Positions 16,848-26,199 are shown, counted from the stretch's first letter. The stretch: DNA of 64,000 nt from UBA1447 sp964627535 (GCA_964627535.1 CAZVJW010000001.1:117362-181361); one strand, 5' to 3'. Notes: a model not told the origin generated them from the letters alone. Program-made: numbers and translations.

Positions 16848-17786
16848 ATGAAAAGCTTATTTAATAAAGTAAAAGATGGATTAAGAAGAGGGGCAGTGGC
16901 AGGATCGGCAGTTTTGATTCTTGGTGGAGTTAGTGGATGTGCTCAGATTGAAGGTCAGACTACAACTTCAAGTGTTGATGGCCCAAAAGAAACAACTACC
17001 AAAAATAATCCTGAGTTGGAAGGTGTGGCTCCAGAAAGATTGGAGTTTACCAAAGATTTATTGAATCTTTATGATAAAAGCATAACGGAAGTTGTTACCA
17101 AAAAAGGTTTTGAAACGGCTTTCAATAAAATTAAAGATTTTATTAATCGAGATCAGATTATTGAATATGGTAAAACTGGAGAAACAGGTGAAAATTTGTC
17201 GATGGTTAAATATAAAGATGGTAGTCCTGCGGTGGCTTTGGTTAATTGTAATGACAAAGTTGCTAGTGCTTTTGAGGGAATGGTTAAAGAAATAAGCCAA
17301 TATGATTCAAATTTTTTAAAAAAATTGACAGAGAACGGGATGGTGGCTTTTATGATTAATAGATTTGATAATAATCGAGGTGACACTTTTACTTTTAATA
17401 AAAGTGGTTTGGTGGTTTATAATGCTAGGCCAGAAATGGTTGATTTAATTAACTATAAGGTTTTAGAAAGAGCAATACCTACTGAAGTTTTTGGAATTAA
17501 ATGTTTTAATTTGGGTGGTGATTATGGTAAATATTCTGGTTTTATAAAGCAACAATTGGCAAGTGATTGTCTTGAAAAATTATATGAGAAATCGGGAAAA
17601 GATTATTTTAAAGTTTTTGCAATAGATATTTATTTTATTGGTAAAGATTATTATGGTGGAATTTATTCACCAGTAAAACTTGAGGATGAAGAAATACAAA
17701 AATTAATTAAAGGCGCTAGAGATTTGATGGAGCCAATTGGGGCAGATTCGTGGAGTGAAATTAAAGCCAGTACATTTACTGAGTAA
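16848..17786 (+). CDS. AT-rich lipoprotein of unknown function, possibly acquired
   Basis: A 312-residue lipoprotein: AGAGGAG eight bases before the ATG, then GAVAGSAVLILGGVSGC, with Cys 31 in the lipobox VSGC. A Thr/Ser-rich linker leads to an alpha/beta region of about 250 residues that I do not recognise. The codon use differs plainly from the flanking genes: bases 17041-17100 contain 18 G or C out of 60, codons are mostly A- or T-ending, and the run TGGTTTGGTGGTTTATAATG-type sequence is unlike the C-ending style of the genes around it. A palindromic element lies 46 bases after the stop. Transfer from another low-GC organism is the simplest explanation (inference). Confidence 0.55.
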   Translation: MKSLFNKVKDGLRRGAVAGSAVLILGGVSGCAQIEGQTTTSSVDGPKETTTKNNPELEGVAPERLEFTKDLLNLYDKSITEVVTKKGFETAFNKIKDFINRDQIIEYGKTGETGENLSMVKYKDGSPAVALVNCNDKVASAFEGMVKEISQYDSNFLKKLTENGMVAFMINRFDNNRGDTFTFNKSGLVVYNARPEMVDLINYKVLERAIPTEVFGIKCFNLGGDYGKYSGFIKQQLASDCLEKLYEKSGKDYFKVFAIDIYFIGKDYYGGIYSPVKLEDEEIQKLIKGARDLMEPIGADSWSEIKASTFTE

Positions 17787-17832
17787 TTAGATAAGTTCTT
17801 TGGATAAAGTTTAAATAACTAATTGATTTTTA

Positions 17833-17932
17833 TACTAATCCCTCTTTAAAACATAGCTAAAAATTCGGCACAAAAACCCATTTGTCAAAGGTTTTGCTTG
17901 ATTTCATAGAAGTTTTATAATCGGGATTAGTA
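17833..17932 (+). mobile_element. Palindromic MITE-like element, copy 3 (100 bp, TTA duplication)
   Basis: Begins TACTAATCCC and ends GGGATTAGTA, a perfect 10-bp inverted end, flanked by TTA at 17830-17832 and 17933-17935. It is the most divergent of the 100-bp copies. Both ends carry matching changes relative to the others (TT to CC on the left, AA to GG on the right), which keeps the pairing. It lies between the AT-rich lipoprotein gene and tyrS. Confidence 0.85.
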
Positions 17933-17983
17933 TTAGTTGAAATAGATTATAGTTTTAGTAGATGAATGAGTTTGGTATAAACA

Positions 17984-18031
17984 GAGGGTGCGGTTCGCAT
18001 GTGTTTATCACACACAGGAGCCGCCCCTCTT
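17984..18031 (-). terminator. Hairpin after tyrS
   Basis: AGAGGGTGCGG pairs with CCGCCCCTCT with one bulge, and an inner TGTGT/ACACA pairing extends the hairpin. On the minus strand TGTTTATA follows. It lies 13 bases past the tyrS stop. Confidence 0.55.
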
Positions 18032-18043
18032 TGTAATTCAGCT

Positions 18044-19267
18044 TTACAACGTAATCTTATGAAATATCTTCTTGCCCTTTTTTATTATAACGCTCCCCTG
18101 CTCCAGCTTTTCGCGGCTGACAGCAAAGGTATAATCCGGTACTTTCACATCATCAACGGAAACACCGCCTTGTTCAATGAGCCTGCGCGCCTCCCCTTTT
18201 GACTTTGCAAGACCTGCTTTGACGAGAATGTTCAGGATATTTGCCTGCCCGTCTTCAAAGTCATCATCGTTCAGCACCGTAGTCGGCATGTTCTCTGAAT
18301 CGGCATTATTGCCGAAGAGTGACTTTGCCGCTGCCTGCGCTTTGTCCGCCTCGTCTTCGCCGTGTATCAGCTTGGTGACTTCGTAGGCAAGCACTGCTTT
18401 GGCGGCGTTAATATCACTGCCCTCAAGCTTGCCGTATTCATCGATTTTTTCCACCGGGATAAAGGTGAGCATCTTCATGCAGTTGACCACATCGGCATCA
18501 TCCACATTGCGCCAGTACTGGTAGAAATCGTAGGGTGAGGTTTTTTGCGGATCAAGCCAGACTGCTCCCTTTTCGGTTTTGCCCATTTTTCTGCCGTCAC
18601 TGGTTTGCAGAAGCTTGAAGGTCATGCCGTAAGTGTCTCTGTTGTCCGCCCGTCGGTTGAGTTCAACGCCGTAAATGATATTGCTCCACTGGTCATCCCC
18701 GCCTAATTGCATCACACAACCGTTTTGACGGGCAAGTACAAGGAAGTCGTAGCTTTGCATAATCATATAATTCAATTCAAAAAACGAGAGCCCGGTTTCC
18801 AAACGCTGTTTGTAGCATTCCGCGGCAAGCATACGGTTGACGGAAAAATGAACGCCGATCTCGCGCAGAAAATCAATATAGTTCAGGTTCAGCAGCCAAT
18901 CGGCGTTGTTGACCATGATCGCTTTGCCGTCTGAAAAGTTAATGAGCTTGGACATCTGCTTTTGAAAACAACCGATATTGTGTTGAATATCTTCTTTGGT
19001 TAACATTTTGCGCATGTCGGTTTTACCGGAAGGGTCCCCGATCATACCCGTACCGCCGCCGAAAAGAACAATGGGCACATGGCCGGCACGCTGCATGTGC
19101 GCCATGACCATTATCTGCACAAAACTCCCTACATGAAGGCTGTCCGCCGTCGGATCAAAGCCGATATAGAACTTTATCTTTTCCTTCGTAAGCAGTTCTT
19201 CAATCTTTTCACTGTCGGTCATTTGGGCTATCAGCCCGCGTGCCTGCAATTCCTCAAATACATTCAT
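18044..19267 (-). CDS. tyrS: Tyrosyl-tRNA synthetase
   Basis: A 407-residue class I aminoacyl-tRNA synthetase that charges tRNA-Tyr with tyrosine in the cytoplasm. Visible are YIGFDPTADSLHVGSFVQ (with the HIGH-type HVGS), the tyrosine-site region GGDDQWSNI, the KMGKT version of KMSKS (GRKMGKTEKGAV), and a C-terminal S4 RNA-binding domain (GEARRLIEQGGVSVDD). The ATG at 19267 (MNVFEELQ) is chosen since TAGGAGGAAA lies just upstream and the 46 codons further upstream fall in the T-box leader. Expression is controlled by the T-box leader at 19283-19536. Confidence 0.97.
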   Translation of the reverse strand: MNVFEELQARGLIAQMTDSEKIEELLTKEKIKFYIGFDPTADSLHVGSFVQIMVMAHMQRAGHVPIVLFGGGTGMIGDPSGKTDMRKMLTKEDIQHNIGCFQKQMSKLINFSDGKAIMVNNADWLLNLNYIDFLREIGVHFSVNRMLAAECYKQRLETGLSFFELNYMIMQSYDFLVLARQNGCVMQLGGDDQWSNIIYGVELNRRADNRDTYGMTFKLLQTSDGRKMGKTEKGAVWLDPQKTSPYDFYQYWRNVDDADVVNCMKMLTFIPVEKIDEYGKLEGSDINAAKAVLAYEVTKLIHGEDEADKAQAAAKSLFGNNADSENMPTTVLNDDDFEDGQANILNILVKAGLAKSKGEARRLIEQGGVSVDDVKVPDYTFAVSREKLEQGSVIIKKGKKIFHKITL

Positions 19268-19282
19268 TTCATTTCCTCCTAA

Positions 19283-19536
19283 AAAAATAACGCCCCCTGC
19301 ATAATGCAGAGGGCGGAATAACCGCGGTACCACCTCTTGGTTGCTGTGCTTTCGCAAACACAGCCTTAACGGGTACAAACATACCCTGCGCTTTAACGGG
19401 CGCATGCGGCGCAGCCTACTGCTGATTCAGCTTCGCGGCTCTGAGATGTATTTCGCACGTTGGCCACATTCCCTTACAGCAACCGGGAATTCTCTGCGCT
19501 GACCTGCGGTGTTACTTCTTCTCGTCATTGCCATTG
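19283..19536 (-). promoter_or_regulatory. T-box riboswitch leader of tyrS
   Basis: The leader carries the T-box core AAGAGGTGGTACCGCGG (complement at 19322-19338), which pairs with the uncharged tRNA end. It then has a terminator hairpin, GCCCTCTGCAT / ATGCAGGGGGC, with seven Ts. Stem I includes the GAAGAAGTAA segment near its start. A UAC triplet at 19450-19448, within GAAATACATC, fits the specifier codon for tyrosine. Low charged tRNA-Tyr would favour the antiterminator and tyrS expression, as known for this family. Confidence 0.93.
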
Positions 19537-19541
19537 AAAGG

Positions 19542-19570
19542 ATTATATAGGATTAATTTTAGTTTGTCAA
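19542..19570 (-). promoter_or_regulatory. Promoter of the tyrS T-box operon
   Basis: On the minus strand TTGACA (19570-19565), a 17-base spacer and TATAAT (19547-19542): a consensus sigma-A promoter. Initiation would fall about seven bases downstream, at the start of the T-box leader. Confidence 0.85.
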
Positions 19571-19575
19571 TGTTT

Positions 19576-20343
19576 TTATAATGCTTTTAAAACTGCCAAG
19601 GCGAGCGGTGCTTCTTTCGCGAAATCTTTTGTGCCTGCTTCCACAGAGCAGCGTGTACACCCAGCTTCATTCAGGGCGTTCATAAACGGTGCGTAGTCAA
19701 AACCGTCGCCGGGTTTGGGATAGCACCTGCCGACAGGATTCGCTATATGAGCATGGATGATCTTACCTTTCAAAGAAGCAATATCTTTCATCTGATCATT
19801 TTCTAAATACACATGATACAAGTCCGCGAGTGTTTTAATGTTGTCACAGCCTGTTGCCTCCGCAACAGCTACTCCCTCAAGAACAGAATTCAGACAATTG
19901 CATTCATTCTTGTTAAGGGGTTCAATAGCAATTCTAATGCCGTATTTAGCGGCTTCCGGGCTTACAATTTCCTTGAGGAAACAGGCAATTTGCTTTTGTG
20001 CATCCTCTTTGGCAATCCCTTCAGGCATGCGCCTTGCGCCGCCGCTGCCGAAAACTGCGGACTTTATGCCGGCACGGGACGCCCTTGCAAGCGCCTTAGC
20101 GACATAAGCGGAAATACTTTCATAATCGACATCCTCACCCACAAGCTTATATTCGCCGGGAATAAAGCAGTTAGATGCTTCACAGGGTATGTCATTTGTC
20201 TTTAAAGCCAGTAAAAACGCTTCATAACTCTCTTCGCTCATTGCGGCAATTTCTGTCATATTGGTTTCCGCATAGTCAAATCCCGCTTCTTTCAATACCG
20301 TGATTTTCGCCGCGTCAGTACCTACGCATGCTCCGAATTTCAT
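19576..20343 (-). CDS. Sugar phosphate isomerase/epimerase-like TIM barrel protein
   Basis: A 255-residue xylose-isomerase-like barrel protein (AP endonuclease 2 superfamily). The expected metal-site residues appear in order along the barrel: Glu in AIEPLNKNECNC, Asp and His in LADLYHVYLEND, His in HAHIANP, and Glu in CSVEAGTKD. The substrate is unknown. AAAGGAG lies nine bases before the ATG at 20343; a GTG at 20346 is also possible. It follows recN in the minus-strand run and ends just before the tyrS promoter. Confidence 0.8.
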   Translation of the reverse strand: MKFGACVGTDAAKITVLKEAGFDYAETNMTEIAAMSEESYEAFLLALKTNDIPCEASNCFIPGEYKLVGEDVDYESISAYVAKALARASRAGIKSAVFGSGGARRMPEGIAKEDAQKQIACFLKEIVSPEAAKYGIRIAIEPLNKNECNCLNSVLEGVAVAEATGCDNIKTLADLYHVYLENDQMKDIASLKGKIIHAHIANPVGRCYPKPGDGFDYAPFMNALNEAGCTRCSVEAGTKDFAKEAPLALAVLKAL

Positions 20344-20358
20344 CACATTTATTCTCCT

Positions 20359-22032
20359 TTAATAATTATTTGCCTCTTCCAGCATCTCCTGTGCGCTTTT
20401 AAGCTGAAGTTCCGTAATATTCAGTCCTCCGATTATTCTTGCCAGCTCCCGTTTTCTGCCATCAAGATTCAAAACATCAACTTGTGTATAAGTTTTTCCG
20501 CCGTTAACTGACTTACTGATTAGCATGTGACTATCAGCCAAAGCTGCTATTTGCGCCAAATGCGTGACGCAAATTACCTGACGGCCTTTAGAAACCTGCT
20601 TTAACTTCATGGCAACTTTTTGAGCGGCTCTGCCGCTGACGCCGGCGTCGATTTCATCAAAAATCAAGGTGCCGACATCATCACATACCGACAATACATT
20701 TTTAATAGCCAGCATAATTCGCGAAAGCTCACCGCCCGAAGCAATTTTAGCAATTGGTTTCGGCACCTCGCCAGCGTTTGCGGAAATAAGAAATTCTATC
20801 AAATCCGCTCCGTTCATATTTGGAGGAACATCAACGCGTTCGACAATGAAATTGACATCCGGCATATCTAGAAAGTTCAATTCAGCTTTAATACTCTCCG
20901 TAAAAACCGCGCTCGCTTTCATACGGCTTTCGCTTAAATCCGCGGCAAACGCTTTTACACGGTTTCGAGTATTGATTATTTCATTTTGTAATTCAAAGGT
21001 ACGTTTTTCAGAAAATTCTATCTTATTCTTTTCATTTATTGCCCGGTCCAGAAAAGCAAGCATTTCCTCCTCATCGGAACCGTATTTTCGTGAAAGACGA
21101 TAAATTGTATCAAGCCGTTCCTCAATTTGCGCAAGATCCTGCGGGTCATAATCGAGCACATCAAGCGCATTTCTTATATCAATTGCATATTCCGCAAGGT
21201 CATAACTTATATTTCGTATATTTTCAGCCGTTTTTTCCAGGTCAGTATAATATGCCGAAGCTGAATCAATACAATTCGCGGTAAACTCCAGTTGCTGCTG
21301 CGCGCCGATGCCCTCTTCCGTTCCGTTAACCGCAGCATATGCTTCGCGTAAACTGCCAATCACTTTTTCGGAATTGATAAATAGGCTGCGCCGGGCAGTC
21401 AGTTCGTCATGCTCGCCAATTTGCAGCCGGGAAGTCTCCAGTTCATTAATCTGATAATTAAGCAAATCCAATTTACGGGATTTTTCCGTTTCATCCATGT
21501 TTAATGCGGCAAGTTCTTTTTCAAGTGAGCAGAGATGAGAATAGGCTTCCCTGTAAGATTGCAATACTGCCGCATTACCGGCAATGCTGTCAATAAACCT
21601 GTAATGCCCTTCCGGCGAAAGCAATGCCTGGTTATCATGCTGGCCATGTATATTAATAAGTTCGCCGGCAATGCTTTTTAACATAGATACCGTCGCCGGG
21701 CTGCCATTAATCCTGCACAAATTACGCCCGTCCAAACTGATGGAACGTTGAAGCAAAAGAGTGCGGTCCTGTTGTGCCTCAATATCAAATTCCAGCAGTT
21801 TTTCGTTAACGGCAAGACTGACATCAGAATAAAGGGCAGAAACCTTCGCTGTTTCAGCTCCCGTGCGTATAAGTTCGCGAGATGTCCGTTCCCCTAAAAC
21901 CGCATTTATGGAATCAATGATAATGGACTTACCGGCTCCTGTTTCACCTGTTAAAACGTTTAAGCCGGTATCAAAATCAATTTCCGCATTTTCGATAATT
22001 GCGATATTTTCAATTTTAAGTTTGAGAAGCAT
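20359..22032 (-). CDS. recN: DNA repair ATPase RecN
   Basis: A 557-residue SMC-like ATPase that acts in recombinational repair of double-strand breaks. The Walker A motif GETGAGKS is near residue 30. Coiled-coil arms occupy the middle third and a half. The ABC signature region (IASGGELSRIMLA) and Walker B (LIFDEIDAGVSG) are near residues 440-480, followed by VICVTHLAQIAALAD. Length matches the family. It follows argR by 15 bases, the usual order in Firmicutes, so both are probably in the same transcript. Confidence 0.97.
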   Translation of the reverse strand: MLLKLKIENIAIIENAEIDFDTGLNVLTGETGAGKSIIIDSINAVLGERTSRELIRTGAETAKVSALYSDVSLAVNEKLLEFDIEAQQDRTLLLQRSISLDGRNLCRINGSPATVSMLKSIAGELINIHGQHDNQALLSPEGHYRFIDSIAGNAAVLQSYREAYSHLCSLEKELAALNMDETEKSRKLDLLNYQINELETSRLQIGEHDELTARRSLFINSEKVIGSLREAYAAVNGTEEGIGAQQQLEFTANCIDSASAYYTDLEKTAENIRNISYDLAEYAIDIRNALDVLDYDPQDLAQIEERLDTIYRLSRKYGSDEEEMLAFLDRAINEKNKIEFSEKRTFELQNEIINTRNRVKAFAADLSESRMKASAVFTESIKAELNFLDMPDVNFIVERVDVPPNMNGADLIEFLISANAGEVPKPIAKIASGGELSRIMLAIKNVLSVCDDVGTLIFDEIDAGVSGRAAQKVAMKLKQVSKGRQVICVTHLAQIAALADSHMLISKSVNGGKTYTQVDVLNLDGRKRELARIIGGLNITELQLKSAQEMLEEANNY

Positions 22033-22047
22033 TTAATCACCAGCCGT

Positions 22048-22500
22048 TTATTTGCCCAGCAGCCTTTGAATCGAATCCTTCATTTGCGACGCGTAACCTT
22101 CTGTACGGCACACAGCAAAGATGGTGTCATCACCGGCAAGAGTGCCGACAAGGCCTTCCCACTGCATTGAATCCAAAGCGGCACAGGCTGCCTGCGCCAT
22201 GCCGGTATAGCAGCGGATAACAATCATATTATTTGCATAGTCCGCCGATATAACGGATTGAACAAAAATTGCATTAAACTTCTCAATCAGTTCATCTGAA
22301 TCGGTTTTGTTATGCACATATCGGTATTGCCCGTTCGAGCTCATCATTTTGACAAGCCGGAGTTCCTTGATATCTCTTGAAACCGTTGCCTGTGTTGCGT
22401 CAAAGCCGTTGTCGCGAAGCCTCGCCAACAATTCTTCCTGTGTTGAAATGGTGTGCTTTTCTATGAGTTTGCCGATCAAATCATGCCTTTTTCTTTTCAT
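22048..22500 (-). CDS. argR: Arginine repressor
   Basis: A 150-residue regulator of arginine metabolism. The N-terminal winged helix contains DATQATVSRDIKELRLVKM. The C-terminal hexamerisation and arginine-binding domain ends with the conserved GTLAGDDTIFAVCRT. AAAGGAC lies upstream of the ATG. The position between nadK and recN is the standard one, so it does not by itself suggest control of the neighbours. Confidence 0.96.
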   Translation of the reverse strand: MKRKRHDLIGKLIEKHTISTQEELLARLRDNGFDATQATVSRDIKELRLVKMMSSNGQYRYVHNKTDSDELIEKFNAIFVQSVISADYANNMIVIRCYTGMAQAACAALDSMQWEGLVGTLAGDDTIFAVCRTEGYASQMKDSIQRLLGK

Positions 22501-22555
22501 TATGATTCAAGTCCTTTCGGAATTTCTTGGACAGCTTTTCATTCGAAAGTGTGTC

Positions 22556-23407
22556 TTATTCATGCCATTGAGCCAACTTGATGTTTAATACATCAATAAA
22601 AGTATCTGATTTAATTCTGATAAACTCGGCCGAAATATCTGCAGTGCTTATGCTGACAAAACAGTCATCCGGAATTAAAATCGGTTCCTCCCCGTCGCAC
22701 GAGAAAGAAGCCTCGCTGCCTGGCATCACTGTGACCGAAAACACAGAGTCAGCTTTTAAAATAAAGGAACGTGCAAAAAGAGAGTGCGCGCAAATTGGGG
22801 TAAGCAGAATGCTTTCAAGCACAGGGTCCACAATAGGCCCGCCTGCAGAAAGTGAATATGCGGTTGAGCCGGTCGGTGTCGCAATTATTAAGCCGTCGCC
22901 AATATATTTGTTAAGATATTTGCCGTTGCAATCTACAGCCAGTTCAACAATTTTCATTTTTCCTGTCTTCGAGATAACCGTATCATTTACGCAGTATTTG
23001 GAGGCAAGCACTTCGCCGCCCTTCATTAGCCGGGTATGCAGCAACATACGCTTGTCAATAGAGTAATCCCCATTTATTAAATTCTCCAAGAGATACAGTT
23101 CATGGCGTTCAATACCCGCCATAAAAGCAAGCCTTCCGGCGTTAATGCCCAATACCGGTTTCCCCAATTGAACGGCACTTTTTGCAGCATGGATTATTGT
23201 GCCGTCTCCGCCGATTGTTATAATAACATTACAGCACTTTATCATTTCATTAAAATTATAAAACTCCGCTTTTGTCTGAAGAAACTGCTCTTTATCGGAC
23301 AAAGAAAACATATAGGATGCATTTAAATCATCCAATTTCTTACAAACCTCAAGCGTAACCTTAAGGGCATTTTCTCTTGTTAAATTTGGCAGCAGAGCAA
23401 ACCTCAA
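22556..23407 (-). CDS. nadK: NAD kinase
   Basis: A 283-residue enzyme that phosphorylates NAD to NADP. The signature ITIGGDGTIIHAAK, then GINAGRLAFMA (usual form NxGxLGFL, here slightly changed) and PTGSTAYSLSAGGPIV, are all present. The start is a TTG at 23407 with GGAGGTG seven bases upstream; it overlaps the tlyA stop by four bases (TTGA), which points to translational coupling. Confidence 0.95.
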   Translation of the reverse strand: MRFALLPNLTRENALKVTLEVCKKLDDLNASYMFSLSDKEQFLQTKAEFYNFNEMIKCCNVIITIGGDGTIIHAAKSAVQLGKPVLGINAGRLAFMAGIERHELYLLENLINGDYSIDKRMLLHTRLMKGGEVLASKYCVNDTVISKTGKMKIVELAVDCNGKYLNKYIGDGLIIATPTGSTAYSLSAGGPIVDPVLESILLTPICAHSLFARSFILKADSVFSVTVMPGSEASFSCDGEEPILIPDDCFVSISTADISAEFIRIKSDTFIDVLNIKLAQWHE

Positions 23408-24225
23408 TTGGTTTCACCTCCGTTTAATTCCGTATGCGAACGATAAACCAGTTCTTCCACATCCATTTTACAATGGTTGAGCGGTGTTCCCGATTTTTGA
23501 ATATACATTAAATATTCAATATTTCCTTCAGGGCCCTTTATCGGTGAGAAGTCCAAATCAATAACATCAAAGCTGTTTTCGACAGCTGATGCGCAGATAT
23601 TTTTAATTACCTCTGTGTGAACGCACGCATCCCGTACCACGCCTTTTTTACCGATTTTGTCCCTGCCGGCTTCAAACTGAGGTTTGATCAGACAAACCGC
23701 CCGCCCATCTTCTTTCAATAAATGCGATAATGGCGGCAAAATCAACCGCAGGGAAATAAACGAAACATCAACGCTTGCAAAATCAATCGAATCAGTAATC
23801 TGTTCCTTTGATACAAAACGGAAATTGGTGCGTTCAAGATTAACAACACGCGCATCAATTCTCAGTTTCCATGCAAGCTGTCCATAACCGACATCAATTG
23901 CGTAAACTTTCTTGGCGCCGTTGCTCAGCATACAGTCGCAGAATCCGCCGGTTGACGCACCGATATCCATACATATACTATCCAGCAGATCGATTTTAAA
24001 GTGTTCAACGGCCTTTTGAAGCTTTAAGCCCCCCCTGCTGACAAACGGATTGGGATTACCTTTGATGTCGATTATATCATCAGCTTTAACAGAAAGTCCA
24101 GCCTTTGTTGCTTTATTTCCGTTTAAATAAACCTGACCCGCCATTATCAGTGCATGTGCTTTTTCGCGTGAAGGAGCAAGTCCTCTTTTAAACGCAGCGG
24201 CATCAAGCCTCATCTTCTCATTCAC
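23404..24225 (-). CDS. tlyA: TlyA-type rRNA 2'-O-methyltransferase
   Basis: A 273-residue protein with an N-terminal S4 RNA-binding domain (SREKAHALIMAGQVYLNG) and a C-terminal FtsJ-like Rossmann methyltransferase domain (DIGASTGGFCDCMLSNGA for S-adenosylmethionine, then IKPQFEAG). Family members methylate ribosomal RNA cytidines, and some are linked to haemolysis. The start is GTG at 24225 with GGAG eight bases upstream, overlapping the dxs stop by eight bases. Confidence 0.93.
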   Translation of the reverse strand: MNEKMRLDAAAFKRGLAPSREKAHALIMAGQVYLNGNKATKAGLSVKADDIIDIKGNPNPFVSRGGLKLQKAVEHFKIDLLDSICMDIGASTGGFCDCMLSNGAKKVYAIDVGYGQLAWKLRIDARVVNLERTNFRFVSKEQITDSIDFASVDVSFISLRLILPPLSHLLKEDGRAVCLIKPQFEAGRDKIGKKGVVRDACVHTEVIKNICASAVENSFDVIDLDFSPIKGPEGNIEYLMYIQKSGTPLNHCKMDVEELVYRSHTELNGGETN

Positions 24226-26086
24226 GGCAGATACTCCCCAGAACAGTACTTACCATACCGGCTTCGTCCAGACGGTATTTTTTAAACTGGCTTTCAACCG
24301 TTGCCTGCTCAACAAAGCAATCATCCACTGCGGTTAAAGAAAACCTGCCTTTATATCCGCTTTCCAGAAGCATAAGCGCCATTTTTTCGCCGACACCGGC
24401 AGAACGCAGTCCTTCTTCAAAGAAAAATATCCTCTTCGCATCATTAACCGCTTCGATTGCTCTTTCATCAACAGGTTTAATTCGATTTAATTTAAGAACT
24501 TTAACATTGATGCCTTCTTCTGCAAGTTTTTTGAGAGCGGCACATGCGAAAGAAAAACATCTGCCATATGTTGCTAAAACTATTTCAGAAGCTGAATCGC
24601 CGTAAATATCAAAGTTGCCGAAAGTAGGCTTAAAATCATGCGGATGTCTGCCGGCTTCACCCCTGGGGTAGCGTACAGCAACCACATTTTTATCATGGTA
24701 CAGCGCGGTGTTCATATTGCTGTTCAATTCCGCATAACTTGAAGGGGAATATACAGTTATATTCGGAATGCTGTTCATGAAAGCAACATCAAAAAGCCCC
24801 TGATGCGTTTCTCCGTCTTCACCGACGAAGCCCGCACGGTCAACAGCGATTACAATTTTTTGTTTTTGCAAAGAAGCATCGTGTATCAACTGGTCATAGC
24901 TTCTTTGTAAAAATGAAGAGTATACCGCAAACACCGGCAGCATATTAAATTTCGCAAGCCCGGATGCAAAGGTCACCGCATGCTCCTCCGCTATACCTAC
25001 ATCAAAAAAGCGGCTGCCAAACTTATTCTTAAATTCTTCAAGACCGGTTCCGACAGACATAGCAGCTGTAATTGCACAAATCCTTTTATCCTTTTCGGCA
25101 ACCCCGCACAAAAATGTTCCGAACTCCCCGGAAAAGTTCTTGCCGATGTCGATCGGATCGCCCGAATTTATATCAAATTTCGGAACTCCGTGGAATTTGA
25201 CCGGTGACTGTTCCGCCAAATCATAACCTTTGCCTTTTATTGTATTAATATGAAGCAGCACGGGGTGATTGACGATTTTTGCACTGTCCAATGCTTCGCA
25301 TAACTGTTGGATATTGTGGCCATCTATCGGGCCAATATATCTGAAACCCAATTCTTCAAACCAAGTGCTTTTGTAAATTGAATTTTTTATAAATGTTTTA
25401 AAATCAAATATCTTCATCGAGAGATGTTTCCCGATAACGGGAATGTGATTCAATATACTTTCTGTTTGCGCTTTTAAGCGATAGTATCTCGGTTTTGTGC
25501 GGATAATTGTCATGTAACGTGCCATCGCGCCAACATTTTTCGATATTGACATTTCATTGTCATTTAATATTACAATAAGCCGGCTGTGAGAGCGCCCCGC
25601 ATTATTCAGCGCTTCATAGACAAGCCCACCTGTGAAAGAGCCATCCCCCACAACCGCAACAACATAACTATTGTCCCTTTTGATTACCTTTGCTTCCGAA
25701 ATGCCCAGCGCCGCGGAAACAGCTGTACCGGAATGACCGCTGTAAAAACAATCATGCTCGCTTTCTTCCGGGCGTGAAAAGCCGGAAAGGCCGCCTTCCG
25801 TTCTTAACGTACCAAACCGGGCATATCGGCCGGTTAATAATTTATGTGTATAACTTTGATGTCCAACATCCCAAATGATATGATCAAATGGTGAATTAAA
25901 AACTTTATGCAGGGCTATTGTTAATTCAACAACACCTAAATTTGATGCTAAATGCCCGCCGTTGCGCGTAACGGTTTCAATCAGCTCCTCTCTGATCTCC
26001 TGCGCAAGCGAGGCAAGCTCTTTTTTGTTGAATTTTTTTATATCTTTAGGCGATTTTATGTTTTTTAAATATACATTTTCGCTCAT
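24218..26086 (-). CDS. dxs: 1-deoxy-D-xylulose-5-phosphate synthase
   Basis: A 622-residue thiamine-diphosphate enzyme that joins pyruvate and glyceraldehyde 3-phosphate in the first step of the MEP isoprenoid pathway. Visible are HIIWDVGHQSYTHKLLTGR, the cofactor motif VVGDGSFTGGLVYEALNNAG, and DVGIAEEHAVTFASGLA in the second domain. The ATG at 26086 is chosen over a TTG one codon earlier since TAAGGAG lies seven bases upstream. The first three bases of that Shine-Dalgarno are the target duplication of the palindromic element at 26101-26199, which separates dxs from ispA. Confidence 0.97.
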   Translation of the reverse strand: MSENVYLKNIKSPKDIKKFNKKELASLAQEIREELIETVTRNGGHLASNLGVVELTIALHKVFNSPFDHIIWDVGHQSYTHKLLTGRYARFGTLRTEGGLSGFSRPEESEHDCFYSGHSGTAVSAALGISEAKVIKRDNSYVVAVVGDGSFTGGLVYEALNNAGRSHSRLIVILNDNEMSISKNVGAMARYMTIIRTKPRYYRLKAQTESILNHIPVIGKHLSMKIFDFKTFIKNSIYKSTWFEELGFRYIGPIDGHNIQQLCEALDSAKIVNHPVLLHINTIKGKGYDLAEQSPVKFHGVPKFDINSGDPIDIGKNFSGEFGTFLCGVAEKDKRICAITAAMSVGTGLEEFKNKFGSRFFDVGIAEEHAVTFASGLAKFNMLPVFAVYSSFLQRSYDQLIHDASLQKQKIVIAVDRAGFVGEDGETHQGLFDVAFMNSIPNITVYSPSSYAELNSNMNTALYHDKNVVAVRYPRGEAGRHPHDFKPTFGNFDIYGDSASEIVLATYGRCFSFACAALKKLAEEGINVKVLKLNRIKPVDERAIEAVNDAKRIFFFEEGLRSAGVGEKMALMLLESGYKGRFSLTAVDDCFVEQATVESQFKKYRLDEAGMVSTVLGSICRE

Positions 26087-26100
26087 CAAACGGCTCCTTA

Positions 26101-26199
26101 TACTAATTACTTATAAAAATCTAACTAAAAAATCCGCACAAAACCGCATAAATCAAAGCTTTCGCTTAATTTTTGAGGTTTTTCAATCGTGAATTAGTA
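26101..26199 (+). mobile_element. Palindromic MITE-like element, copy 4 (99 bp, TTA duplication)
   Basis: Begins TACTAATTAC and ends GTGAATTAGTA, flanked by TTA at 26098-26100 and 26200-26202. It sits inside the isoprenoid operon. On the minus strand the 26200-26202 copy is the TAA stop of ispA, and the other copy forms the start of TAAGGAG, the dxs Shine-Dalgarno. The reconstructed empty site is AACAAG-TAA-GGAG, in which stop and Shine-Dalgarno were fused. Confidence 0.9.
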
